64,000 bases of DNA, taken from assembly GCA_016647705.1 (NCBI GenBank), contig CM028339.1, positions 26,257,173-26,321,172 of the forward strand, read 5' to 3'. A program made the position numbers and the translations under genes. The notes under the pieces were generated by a model. It ran no database searches, was not told the origin of the DNA, and saw only the letters and a program-made list of their open reading frames with translations. Below are positions 1 through 11,900 of this stretch, piece by piece; position 1 is the first letter of the stretch, and each line of letters opens with the position of its first letter. This DNA is from Eucommia ulmoides (lineage: Eukaryota; Streptophyta; Magnoliopsida; Garryales; Eucommiaceae).

Positions 1-1256
1 TTGAACCAAGAACGGTGGGAAAACAAGCACGAAGGCAAGATTCTGAAAAGAAGCCCACCGCTACGGTGTCAGACCTCCATCGCGGCGATGAAAATGCAAA
101 GAGGGTCAATTCTTACTAGACATCCACTGCCGCGGCAGTGAAACTGCAGGATGGTCACCAATTCCACTGCTATCTGCATCACCTAGACGATCACTTAACC
201 GACATACTCCACCACAGCGGTGGTGAATCCCACCGCCACGACGGTAACCTCTGCACAGATTAGATATTTGTTTGGATATTTTGTCTATTTAATCCATTCC
301 CCTCCTTCATTTTTGGGCTTCTCTTGCATGCTACCACCCTAAAAACATATCTAAGGGCAGGTTGAGGAGTTTTAGAGGGAGATCTCACAACCCAAAGTAG
401 AAGAAGAAGGAGAAGCGATCGCTGAACGGTTCAAGTGCCAAATCCTCGCATATAGGCTAAGTTCTTCGGTTTCTTCCTTTATTTTTTTAACTTAGGAATT
501 TGTGAGCATGTTTAGTTAGTGCTTTATTGTAAATACGGTTATGGTTGTTAGTTAAACATGGATTATTTAGGGATTAACAATATATTTATAAATATGTGAT
601 TTGTATGATTTTGGTATTTCGTTTATGTTTGTTCTTCCAAGTTTGATTATGTTTATCATTATTCTATGCATGTATGCATGTTTAGATATATCAAGAATAT
701 GGGGTTTGACACTTGAGAGAGGTAACCCCGGATTCAGACTAGGTTAAACACAACACGACAATCCAATAACCCGAGAGGGAGTTGGAGAGTGTGCAATCGA
801 TTACGTTGGGGCAAGACTCACATGATCTAGGGTTGTTAAGACGTTGAGGGGGACTTCTTCATTGACACAAAGTCGCATATTCCCTCGTCTTACACTCGGG
901 AAAGGTGGCGGGAGAGTTTACGAACCGAGATTGTCAAATAGGTTGAATACTGTAAACATAAGTCAAACGAGATCGAACACGTATTTGCAAACCAAGTTAA
1001 TCCCTAGACAATTATTTTCCCTAAAACATATCATTCTATTAGTATAGATAATTTAGTTAATTAGTTTAGTTTAATTATAAATTACATTCTTTTTAGCCTA
1101 GATAAAATTAGGTCATGACAATTACAATACTCGATAATAACGACAACTAATCCCTGTGGACACGATACCCGATCTTAAAGATCCATTATACTAAAACTTG
1201 ACCTCGTATACTTGCGAGTAGTCAATACGCGAGTGTGTAAAAACGCTCATCGTACA
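1..1256 (+). mobile_element. Gypsy-type LTR, 3' part (cut by window edge)
   Basis: The last about 200 bases (1040-1256) match the reverse complements of 17904-18110 and 41960-42160: a run like 'ccctgtggacacgatacc', then 'cctcgtatacttgcgagta', then an end in CGTACA. The other two copies are complete LTR units starting TGATAGGTGT on their own strand, so this is the 3' part of a third copy in plus orientation whose start lies before the window. It also carries the GC-rich imperfect palindromes typical of the family (about 50-250). No primer-binding site follows at 1257, so it is a solo LTR or a 3' LTR. The stretch 844-1047 is open but is not a gene. Confidence 0.7.
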
Positions 1257-1894
1257 CTAATCCAAGCCCAAATGTTGTATTTTATTTTGTTACCTTTTCC
1301 TTCTATTTTGTAAATAGGTTTTGATGTGTTTTTTTCCCCATTTTTGTACATATATATGTTATCCACCTTCTATTAATGTAGACCCTTCAACACAAGTACA
1401 TTTGTCTTCCATCCATATTGTCCCTTCTGGACTCTATGATATAAGATGTAGAAGGGGGCTTTCTGTTTGATGGATCGACGATATCTTAGAGAGTCTTAAA
1501 AACTAAATGAGTTCATAGTTTTCAATACCGATGAGAATAAAGTAACGAAAGAATTTCTATGAATCTCAAAATAATTATTGTTGAACTTATACTTTCGACT
1601 CAATGGTTATACTCATATTGTAAGGCTTCGAGATGTAATAAGTCTCGAAATAAAATGTTAAGACGAATGAAAATTCTTTCGAAATATAGCCATATGTGTC
1701 CGATCGGTTATCATCGGAATTGAAAACTTATAACTTGAATGGTTTTTAAGGCTACCTAAGATCTATGTGTACTAATAAATGAGACTTATCAGAGAACAGA
1801 ACAAGACAGGAAAATTGGTCCCACAAAAGTGATTCCATTCCCCCCCATCCAAAGTTCAATATTCACTCGCAATCAGGCTTAGAATCATTCCAAG
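1257..1894. other. No recognisable feature
   Basis: AT-rich sequence between the LTR and the gag remnant. I see no coding stretch, no convincing primer-binding site and no LTR matching the one at 7516, so the 5' LTR of the following element appears to be lost. Confidence 0.5.
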
Positions 1895-3840
1895 ATGGAA
1901 TATGAACGTAATCTTGAATCTCTCTACACTGCCTAGATGGCTCGGATGGATATGACTATTGACATGCTGATGGAAAATATTAATGAACTAAGCCAACGAC
2001 CTTATGCATGCCTATTCCTTTACCTGGTAGGACCACATGACTCTACCCAATTCTGAATCGCTAAATGGAAACCATCCAAATTTTGGGAAGGAAAACTCAG
2101 TACCAAATCATCTACTGATCCAAACTTCTCAGTGTCGATCTATTGTGGACCTCAGATGGGCCCTCATCCTTTCGTCTATGGTGCTCTAGTATATCCTAGC
2201 TAGGGGTATGTCTATCAGGTCTCTCTTGGAGACTCGGCCCTTCTTTACCGCAAATCGTTATTCACTTGGAGAAAGTCGTTGCTCCACTTAGAGATTCGAA
2301 CACCAGTCAATCAGCCCCAGCTATTGAAACCAAAGACAAGGAAAAAGAGAATAGACCCCCTCCAACATGGGTTCTGAAAATAGACGAATTTCATAGAATT
2401 ATGAAAAAGTTAAAATGAGAAAAGTCCTCCCAAAAAGCGATGTATAATGAGCTGTCAGCACCACCCTGGGTGGTGTATCTGAAAAACTTCGTAGTTCTGG
2501 TGTTCACAAAATATTATAGTACTGACCCCCCAGAATGCCACATTAGCATCTACAAGGAGGAATTAGCAATTCATGCTCAAAATAAAGATCTTTGTTTGAA
2601 GATGTTCCATCTATCATTGAAGGGACCAACCCTTAGCTGGTACATGACTTTGGGCCTAATGCAAATTAAAACCTTCGAGGACCTAGTGGAAGCCTTTTGT
2701 GAATAATACATGTATAACAAATATGTCGCACTGGATTTTAGTACCCTGTGCTAAATAATGAAGAAGAATTATGAGAGCTTTCAGAAGTACACCGCCCCAC
2801 TAGAGAGAGGAAGCTGCCAAAGTCATCCCCAGATTGAGAGAGGAGACTCAATTAGAAATATTCAAATCGATCCAAACATCACCATTCTATCCATTTATGT
2901 CGAGTATAGTGGTAGCTTTCTTATGTGATACGATCAAGCAAGTCGAAGTGATAAAAAAAGGAATAAGGAATAAAAAGATTGCAAGGGCCTCGACTAACTC
3001 GAAAAAAAGGTCAGCTTAGTTAAAGAAACGAGAAGGTGAGGTGGCCTTTATCGTTGCCCTATAGCATAACCCTTGCCAAAACAACCCCCAATCTCCCCGT
3101 ACTCAAAATATTCAGAACCAAGGTAACCAATACCGTAACTATCCCACTCAAAACCGTTAATACCAAAATTACTCCCCAAGACCTTCATATCCCCAAAATT
3201 GTCCACACTATTCCCCTATTCTAGCCCAATACCATAACTCACCTCTCCCTTACCAAAACTACGCTGCCTAGTACTATCCTTAAGCCTACCATCAATACTA
3301 AGCACCCGTTTACCAAATTCATCCATATCAACCAAATCAAAACCTACCACCTCAAATCCCCAACAATACCCTAAAGTCAGAAGCCTAATACCCTTGTAAC
3401 TACCCATATCGTGTTGTGGGAGACGCTTTCAGAATAAGAAAGAAGAACCATTGAATCTTTTGGTCCCTATCACTAAATTATTCCGACATTGACTAAAGTA
3501 AATGATACAGACTCCATTACCCTTCTATGCACCAAAGCTTAGGAGTTGAGCCGCTACCTCAAACACATTATGCAAATACCACTCTAGGGCTAGAGGACAT
3601 ACTACAGAGCAATGCTTCGAACTAAAAGACAAGATCCGAGAGTTTATTCAAATGGGAGTTGTTATATTTTCCAAAACGATTGAGCCCGCTACGTCAAATT
3701 GCCAGTTGATCCACTGCATGAGCATGCACTTTCAGGGAGTGGTAAGTCAATCTTTACCAAAATGTTGGCGGAGATGGGAGCGAGTCAAGTGTCTAAGGCT
3801 TGAGTTGAAAAATCTAAAGGCTGCAAAACTAGATCCTTGT
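1895..3840 (+). pseudogene. Tat/Ogre-type Ty3/gypsy gag pseudogene
   Basis: A degenerate gag. It opens with ATG at 1895, has a stop within 14 codons, and is followed by the methionine-rich leader usual in this lineage. At 2440-2706 the capsid-like domain is readable (motifs FHLSLKGPTLSWYM and IKTFEDLVEAF), followed after a stop by a YNKY-type motif. At 2830-3010 comes the KEAAKVIPRLREE-like segment ending in KKIARAS. At 3565-3665 a zinc-finger-like Cys-X2-His-X6-His-X4-Cys segment leads into KDKIREFIQMGVV, the peptide that normally precedes the protease in Tat gag-pol. Stops and frameshifts separate all of these, so no protein is made. Confidence 0.75.
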
Positions 3841-4990
3841 TAACTTCCAATTTGCAAGGTGTTTTTAATAAAATTAGGATATTTTCATGTACTTACCTTT
3901 TCATCTAGTTGGTCTTTTAGATGGAAAAGTATTTTCTCTATAATGGTTTTTTAAATTTCAATAAATGCAATGTTGTTTTATCCAAACAATGGTTTAATGT
4001 TTGAATTTTACTCTTTTAGGTACCAAAAATTACCTACATATGGTGTATGTGATGTGACTGAGTGAAGATGTAAAGTGTATGATTTCAATACAAAATTAGA
4101 CCACGATCTAAAGGAAACAGAAACAATGGAATATTATGTTCTGCCAAATGATGGTAAGATCCAAAAGACCATTGACAGAATCTGAAAACAATTCCAGAGT
4201 ATAAAGGGATTTGAAAGTCGAGATTGGCATCCATTACCCTGAAGACGTTTTGATATACTGCTGCAAGCTGATCAACCTGTCTCCATTGGTCCTTTAATGA
4301 TCAGATAAAATCGGGTGTAAACATCCTGCCTCACTTGCTGTCGAACCCAATGGTGTAAAGGAAACACAACCATCCATATCAATAATTGCAATAAAAGGGA
4401 TTTCAAATGTAATACCGGTGTCCTATCATTTGATGAAGATTAAAGTTGGAATGGATAAAGAAAATAAAAATGAGGATTCATCACCATCAACCAATACTGT
4501 TGGACACCAGATTTACTCTTTTATTGATGGATCCTCAGGTTATAAGAAGGTCTTAATTCGCAAAGAAAACCCAGTTGACTTCTAAGCTTGGTGCTTCTGA
4601 ACCATCACAAGCTCAATCACTTATTTCTCAAAATAAAATAAAATCGTAGACTCTAAACTGAAAGGTGGCGAGGGCAAAAAAGAAAAAAATAACTTAGATG
4701 CAGTCCGAACGTGGTGAAAACTCGAAAGACCACCATACAGAAAAAAAAAGGTAAGAATCGTAGCAAAACCACTAACCGGGTGAAAAACACTAGTGCAAAA
4801 TATGGAAGAAATTTTAAAAAAAAAAGAGAACATGATAGATTGATTCGCTCAAGGTTTCCACTTCGGGCCAATTTGGTAGACAAACAACGGTTCTATACAT
4901 CAGAACATGATGGATTTGAATAAAATCAGAATTTGTGGAAAGAAACATTGAGCGTGGTCTAAGACTGTATGGTAACCGTATTTTTCTACA
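3841..4990 (+). pseudogene. Tat/Ogre-type pol remnant, with a trace of reverse transcriptase
   Basis: Mostly unreadable. Around 4455-4585 one frame carries a peptide ending YSFIDGSSGYKKV, which matches the first catalytic-aspartate motif of plant gypsy reverse transcriptase (S-F-x-D-G-x-x-G-Y-N-Q-I). The YxDD motif, RNase H and integrase are not found. The open stretch 4711-4923 is lysine-rich without a recognisable domain. I infer that most of pol has been deleted from the element whose gag lies at 1895-3840. Confidence 0.5.
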
Positions 4991-6245
4991 ATCTGACTCA
5001 AAATCTCACAAAAAATCATATCTAGCATTGAAGGCACTTGTTTTAGTAATTTTTGATATTTTATCCATTTTTTTGTACTAAATTAGTTTTGCAGGACTTG
5101 AGAAAACACAGAGTATGTAAGAGTATTATAACCCCAAATATCGAAGCACCTAAAAATTTGGAAAGATAGGAGTCTAGTCGGGTAGGCCAAGGATACCTTG
5201 ATGAGTCATGTTGGGCCCTACCCTTGAGTTGGAAAGCGAAGTCTCTGAATTCAAATAAAAGAGTCTCATCAAATCACCCTGAGATAAATTCAAACACCGT
5301 CAGCCGAGTGACTACGACAGAAGAGAGGGGACAAAATTGCGAGTCATCAAAGGTCACCAACTTTTCTCAGACTAAAATTTTATTTTCAAAGTATTATCTT
5401 GTCTACTTGTAGGATCTCTAAAGGGGCAGGAGCATGAACTTGTTTATTATCATGTTCTCTCATCTTCCTGTTGGTTCGAATTGGAAACTAGTATTGTTAC
5501 AAACTCAAAAACCTAATGAGCATCTAGGTATGTGTCTTGCCCCGAAAGAGATGTCTAGTGAACTACGCTAAACCTGATCCTCATCGTAATGGTAAGGTAC
5601 ACAAACAACCTGTTAAGGTTTGTATATCTGAGAGAAAGGGTGTACAGTAGGTCGGATAAACCGGCCAAACCGCCCCAACCTGCGAAACTACCCCATAAAG
5701 GAAACTGCCTTGCAGTAACCCGAGCATTGCGCTGGTGTTAATTTTTCAACTCGCACAATGTGTGCACGGGTAGATATTCAAAAACTTCTGGCCGCAGGTT
5801 GGCTTGACCTGCCTACTGCCTAGGGTTAAACAACATCATTTTTTATCTGAACTTCATCCTAAGTTCCTAACCCTAACTCCTTAATTCATTCGCAATCACA
5901 ACAAAAAGTTGACTTCACCTCCGTTCTTCTCTTCTTCATTTCCTACACCTAATTATTTCTTTCCTAATCCAAATATCATCTTGATTTCTTAAGTTTTCCC
6001 AAGCTGAAATTTGGAAACGATTCAAAGTTCAAACCCCATATATATATATATATATATATATATATTGATTGGTGATGTGGCTTTTAATTATAAGTGTATT
6101 TTATTTCTATCATCCTCTTAATTATGGGTCTATTTTGTTTCAATCATTTATTCTTTAAATAATTTTTTATTTGAGTTTGAGGTAAGTTCTATTTCATTCA
6201 TCATAGGTTTTCATTGTTAATTATTTTAGTAATCTTTTCGAAGAG
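4991..6245. other. Unclassified, probably element interior
   Basis: No gene recognised. It lies between the pol trace and the minisatellites of the Tat-type element. Short open stretches such as 5224-5412 have no family signature. An (AT)n tract is at 6038-6065. Confidence 0.4.
6038..6065. repeat. (AT)n microsatellite
   Basis: About 14 uninterrupted AT dinucleotides. Confidence 0.95.
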
Positions 6246-6490
6246 TTAGCCCCAGTCGGCTAAGGCACATTTTATATCTTTGATATCTTATTTTTGTCTC
6301 AACCATAAGCTAGAGCACATTATGTGGTGTTTGTCCATCCTTGGGTCTAGAGAATTTTGTTAGCCACAACCATAGGTTGGGGCATATTTTATACTTTGCC
6401 CAGTCATAATCGCCCTAGCCATACGCCGAGGCACATTTTATTCTTTCATTTTGCCTCCAACCACAAGCTAGGGCACATTTTAAAGATTGT
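6246..6490 (+). repeat. Minisatellite array A
   Basis: About four degenerate units of roughly 55-65 bases built on 'ccataagctagggcacatt' followed by a T-rich stretch. It runs directly into array B and shares the CCACAAGC core, so the two arrays seem to derive from one ancestral unit. Confidence 0.7.
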
Positions 6491-7415
6491 TCATCTTGTG
6501 TCAATCCTCCCCTTCCACAAGTCAGGTGATTTGTTAGTTTTGTTTTGTGTCGTCCTCCCCTACCACAAGCTAAGAGGTATGTTAGTTTTCATTTGGCGTC
6601 AGTCCTCTCCTACCACAAGCCAAAAGGTAAGTTAGTTTTTATTTCACGTCAATCCTCCCTACCTTAGGCGAGGAGATATGTTAGTTGTTTTACTTTGCAT
6701 TAGTTTTCCCCTGCCACAAGCAAGGAAGTATGTTAGGTTTCATTTTGTATCAGTCTTCCCCTACTACAGGCGAGAAAGTATGTTAGTTTTTATTTCGCAT
6801 CAGTCCTCTCCTGCTACATATCGGAAGGTATGTTAGTTTTTAATTTGCGTCAGACTTCCCATACCATAGGCCGAGAGGTACATTAATTCTTATTTTGTGT
6901 CAGTCTTCCCTTACCACATGCGAGGAAGTATGTTAGTTTTACTTTCCGTCAATCATCCCCTACCACAGGCTGGGAGGTAAGTTAATTTTTATTTTGTGTC
7001 AGTCTTTCCCTACCACAGGCGAAGAAGTATGTTAGTCTTATTTTGTGTCAGTCTTTCCTTACTACATACCCAGAGGTATGTTAATTTTCATTTTGCGTTA
7101 GTCTTCCCTTGCCTGTTAATTTTCATTTTGCGTTAGTCTTCCCTTGCCACATGCGATAAAGTATGTTAGTTTTATATTGCGTCAGTCCTCCTCTATCGTA
7201 GGTTAGGAGGTATGTTAGTTTTACTTAGCGTTGGTTTGCCCCTGCCATAGGATGAGAGGTCTATTAGCTTTTACTTTGCGTCAGTCCTACCCTACCACGA
7301 TGAGGAGGTATGTTAGTTTTACTTTATGTCAGTCTTCTCCTGCCACAGGTCGGGAGATATGATAGTTTTTATTTTGCGTCCTCTCCAGCCACAGGCTGGG
7401 AGGTATGTTAGTTTT
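6491..7415 (+). repeat. Minisatellite array B, about 50-base unit
   Basis: Around 18 imperfect tandem units. Each has 'cctcccctaccacaagc', then 'gaggtatgttagtttt', then 'attttgcgtcagt'. It ends about 100 bases before a polypurine tract and LTR start (7516), so it occupies the 3' untranslated region of the Tat-type element. Elements of this lineage are known for variable tandem repeats in this position. Confidence 0.85.
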
Positions 7416-7498
7416 AGTTTTGTGTATTTCATTTGAAAAATAAAACGACAATTAAAATGACGTTGTCTTCTATCTTTCTTAAGCAAGTGAAACTCGTA

Positions 7499-8400
7499 TG
7501 ATAAAGAGGGACAACTGTAGACACGGTATTTCGATCGTCCCCATAAATTTTTATTTAATTTACAATTTACTTTATTTTTATTTTTGAAAACATTAAAAAA
7601 ATAGAAAAAACAAATTGACCGAAAAAAGAAGAAAATAAAAAATAAAGAAAATAGAAAAATAGAAAAAATAGAAAAAAGAAAAAAAGAATAAAAAGAAATA
7701 ATAAAAAACGAAAAATAGAAAAATAAAAAATGGAAACGAAAACCACCTCTATAGAATTAATTTCAACAAAACTCATTTCCGTGACGTTTCCTTGATTCTC
7801 ATCTCCATAGAATTTGAAGAAATGCCAAACCGGGACTTTTTTAAAATAATTGTGCGAATTAGGAAAGTAGGCATTTATGACATCATATTTATATAGAAAA
7901 TAATTTAATATTTCACGCTGCTTTGCATGTTGTCTTTTGCATCATTTAGAAAATATTTAGATTGATTTACCCACTTAAATAAAAAAAAAATGTTCATCAG
8001 AAATATACATAAAACTACTCCCCGAGGACCATCCTTGTCAAATCTCTTAAAATTTGATAAAGGGTCATATCGAGAGAACATGCCAAAATACCAAAAAAAA
8101 AAAACCTCATCTTAATTTGAAAAATATCAAAAAGATTTCATAAGAAGGAAAAGATTTTTAAAATAAAATAAAATATTTAGATTTAAACTAATTGGATTCA
8201 ACTGGACATAAGGTATCATTTTCTTGGGGTGCCTAACACCTTTTTTGAGCATAACCAATCCCGAACTCTTGAAATGAATATTTGGTTTGACTGGATTTTT
8301 TTGGAGTCAATTTTACTTAGGCCCTTGAAACTGTTTTGCTAAAAAATTGGTAACCTAACACACCATTTAAACCTAATATTAGGTAGCAATTTCTTATTTT
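7499..8400 (+). mobile_element. Polypurine tract and 3' LTR of the Tat-type element
   Basis: A purine run 'gataaagaggga' (7499-7511) is followed after four bases by TGTAGACAC at 7516, a typical LTR start. Inside, 'ggggtgcctaacacctt' with 'ccgaactc' (about 8228-8275) is the phrase common near the end of Tat-type LTRs. An A-rich block is at 7590-7735. The 3' end and target duplication could not be fixed; 8400 is approximate. Confidence 0.6.
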
Positions 8401-8865
8401 TAAATGACCAAAGTACTTTTGAGAAAATCAACGCTTTTAAAAACTCATTCTTTTATTATTTCATATTATTTATCTTTTGGAAATCGATATGCGTTAATGG
8501 CGATGTCGATGGCGATGGAAATGGAGACGGAGAAAAAAACGACGATGGCAGATGGTGATGGATGGAGTCTCAAACGTCGGTTGGGAGAAATGGAATCATT
8601 AGAGAGGGATGGAGAGGGATTGGGGTTGGGTGATATGTGTTTATAGAGTATTAAGGGTTGTTGGATTAGGTATTTGAGTGAGAGAGCCTCGAGGATGAAA
8701 GAAAAAATAGGTTTCGCATGTTTAGGGGAGACGATTTGTTCTTGAGAGGGTGGATAAATGATTTGTTATTTAATATTTGTTAGGAGGGAGTGATATTTGG
8801 GTTCTTGAGTGAGCGATACTTGCGCTGGGCGTTAAAGTTATTAGGAAGTCAACATTTTTTTTGTG
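8401..8865. other. No supported gene
   Basis: Contains the low-complexity open stretch 8404-8646 (a GATGGC-like run around 8495-8560, giving Met-Ala-Met-Glu repeats), which has no recognisable domain and is probably not a gene. Confidence 0.4.
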
Positions 8866-8916
8866 AATTTGTAAAAAACATCAAAGTTAATTGTCATCAT
8901 AAAAAATTGGGGAGAT
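8866..8916 (+). mobile_element. Copia internal tail and polypurine tract
   Basis: This short piece (a run like 'atcaaagttaattgtcatc', then 'aaaaaattggggagat') is the reverse-complement equivalent of 55127-55165 in the copia element at 53018-60874. It marks the end of an otherwise deleted internal region and shows that the LTR starting at 8917 was a 3' LTR. Confidence 0.8.
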
Positions 8917-11900
8917 TGTTGAATCCTATGTTTTGATGAACAATTAAGTGTTGATATTTTTATGGGACTAATATTTTTACTGAGTGATTTTAGATTTATA
9001 GTTCCATGTAATGTGTTTAAAAAGAGAAAATTTTGAATAAAGTATAATGGGTGCAAGATGGAAATGGTGAAGACATGACGAGTTTTGAAGACATTGAAGA
9101 CAACTAAGTGAAAACAACTTTTTACCTATATACTCTTAATGCAACTCGAATTAGGATCACTCACGACACTTAAAATGAATTAATTTTATGTGTGTAAGTA
9201 AGAAGCGATAAATTTAAGATCCTAATATGTGAATTATTATGTGCTCTTTATGTGAAATAAACTTGATACTTGACCTAATTGAAAAATATGTTTTAAAGTA
9301 TAAAACGTTAAGTTTTTGGATCAATTCAGCCAACTGAGAAAAACAATTGGTCAACTAAATCAAAGAGTGAGTTTTGGAGTTAAAATGAGGTGCTACTAAT
9401 CCAGTCGGTCAACTGAATGAAAATGCCAGTCAACCACTTGAAACAATGGCTAAAATGAAAGAGGAAGTGAGCATTTTGATCAATTCAGTTATCTGAACCA
9501 TTAGATTTAGTGGATTAAGTGGGCGAAAAGAGAAAAACCTACAGATCTAGTCAGTCAACCGTTTAGGTGTAGTCAGTCAACCAACTGCTATAGTGAAATC
9601 TGTTGATCCTGAGATTTTTATGGACAATTAAGTGTGTGTGTTTTTGTGGAACTAACATGTTTATTGAGTATTTCAGTTTAAAGAGTTCCATTCAAGATAA
9701 TATCATGAAATAATTATGAAGGATAAAGAGACGGATATAAAAAAGTATTGAAGATTCTAAATATACTAGGTGAAAATAACTCAAATCCTTTTTACTCGTA
9801 ATGTATCCTGATGAAGATCACACATAACATAAATTAAATAATTTATATTTATGTGTGTTTAAATTAAGGTCCTAATTATAGTTCAAACATTTGCTCTAAT
9901 GTGAAATTGAAAAAGAAAAATTGACTTAAGCAAGATTAGTGTTTAAAATTGATTATTAGTGTCAATTTAGTTAATCAAGAAAAGAAATCAGTTAAGGGAT
10001 TGAAAATGTCGAAGATTGGAGTTGAAATAAATTAAGGAGAAAGTGTTCCAACAACAATCAGTCAGCCGACCAAGGAAGTTCGATCAATCGACGGGCAATG
10101 GCTGGAAAAAAGATGTCTCTGAATCGATCAGTCAACTAGACCAGAGGAGATTAGTCAACCGATGGTCAAAAGCTAAACTTCCTGTATCGATCGGTCAACC
10201 GACGAGGGCCAAAATTAAGCTTGAGAATGCATCATGTATCGATCGATCAACCAGCCCATGGGGGGTTGGTCAACCGACCTGTGTTTAATCAAAGGCTAGG
10301 ATACATCCTATATCCATCGGTCGACTGATGGGCAGAGGTCGGTCAACCGACTGGGTTGTTTTAGATTTCGAAGATTTTCGGGATTTAATAAAAACTAGTC
10401 GTTATTTGCTTACCTAAATGAAATATCTAAGGGATTTGGATATATTGATGATATGTTACTCATATTTGGATATCCCTATAGATATGGTACATAAAATATT
10501 GGTGTTTCTCAATTAAGTACATTTAATACTTTCTATCTATTTGATTTAAGATTGAGAATTAATTTGGGGACTTAATTAAATATTTTAAAAGTCATATTTA
10601 AGTGAATTGGACCAAGATTAAATGATATTGATATATGGGGTCTATATGTGCATTTAATTGTTATATTTTGAGGAAACTAGCCGTTAGAGGGCCTATTTCA
10701 AATTAGCTTAAATAGACTTGCTTTTTTTTAGATCAGTACATCACTTCCATCAAGAACTAATTGTTCTTGAGCTTTCTAAGAGTCTTTATTCTGATATTTT
10801 CTTGAGAGATCATTTGTGAGAAAAGTTCTTGAGTTAAAGCACTAAGTGTTTTGGCGTCACCGATCTAAACTATCTTGCGATTCATATTCAATCTTTCGGT
10901 ATTATCTTGATGATATTGTTCTAAACTTTTGTTCTTAATTGTGATTTTATATTATTATTTCTTGCTTGGATATAATATTTTTGTGAAATCGTTTTTTGAA
11001 CTTTAAAGAGCATAAAAATTCTTTTAAAATGATTTTTTTGATAATCTGATTACGTGCTTATTTTTGTGTTGCCCACACTTTATATAATCAGATATTGAAT
11101 TCTTCAGGTAAATTCTATCACTAGTAAATTGCGGACATTAATTAACTTAAATTGATTTGAGGTGGTAAAAGCTCTGAGTGGGGAAAAAAATAAGTAATTC
11201 TTGTAATTGGTGAGTTTGTGCAGATTAGATACTATTGAGAATATCTAGTCAAGGGTAGTTTGGGTTTCAATCTCTTTCAGTAAAGAAGTTGAGGTTTAAT
11301 CTTTACCTATTGCATAAAAATGTTAGGTTACTCTTTTCCCTTGAAAAGAGGTAAACTTGATTCTTCTTGATAAAAATTAATTGTGTATGAATTATAACGG
11401 TTCCATCCTTACCGGTGAAAAAGATACTTGGAGTGTTTTTTGTTGTTGTTGTTGTTGTTGGGATTTGATTCTTAGCCTAAAGTATAAAAGGATTAGACTG
11501 TGATTCTTCTTATAATAGAATTAGGTTTGTCTTTAGCTTGGTAAAAAGATAGAGGTTCTTCTTTAACCTGTGAAAAGAAAATTGTAAAGATTGATTCTGA
11601 GCCTGTGAAAAGAATCATTGTGTAAAGGTTTGATTCCTGCCTGTTAAAAGGATCAAGTAGTTTAGTGGGAGCGAATCTCTGTAGGGCTCGGAGGACTTGA
11701 TTAGCCACGAGTAGTTTAGTGAATCAGGATATATCCTTATGTGTTACTTTGTTTACTTAATTAATATTTTGTTATTTGGGTGTGCACCTAAACTAAATAC
11801 ATTTATCCGCTGCATTATAAAGATAATAATTGATTTAGGGTAAATCAATTATTTAATTATTTAAGTGTTGAAAAGATTAAAATTAGATTTTTTTTTTTTA

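Noticed and set aside
6246..7415. Regular repeats with a CRISPR-like period
   Set aside because: Units are contiguous and degenerate with no unique spacers, and the sequence is plant nuclear DNA; it is a retrotransposon minisatellite.
1..7415. LTR at 1-1256 as the 5' LTR of the gag at 1895
   Set aside because: The LTR that follows the same gag (7516) starts differently and shows no similarity, and no primer-binding site lies at 1257.
8404..8646. 80-residue Met/Glu-rich open frame
   Set aside because: Low-complexity GATGGC-type repeat at the end of an LTR region, without a family match.
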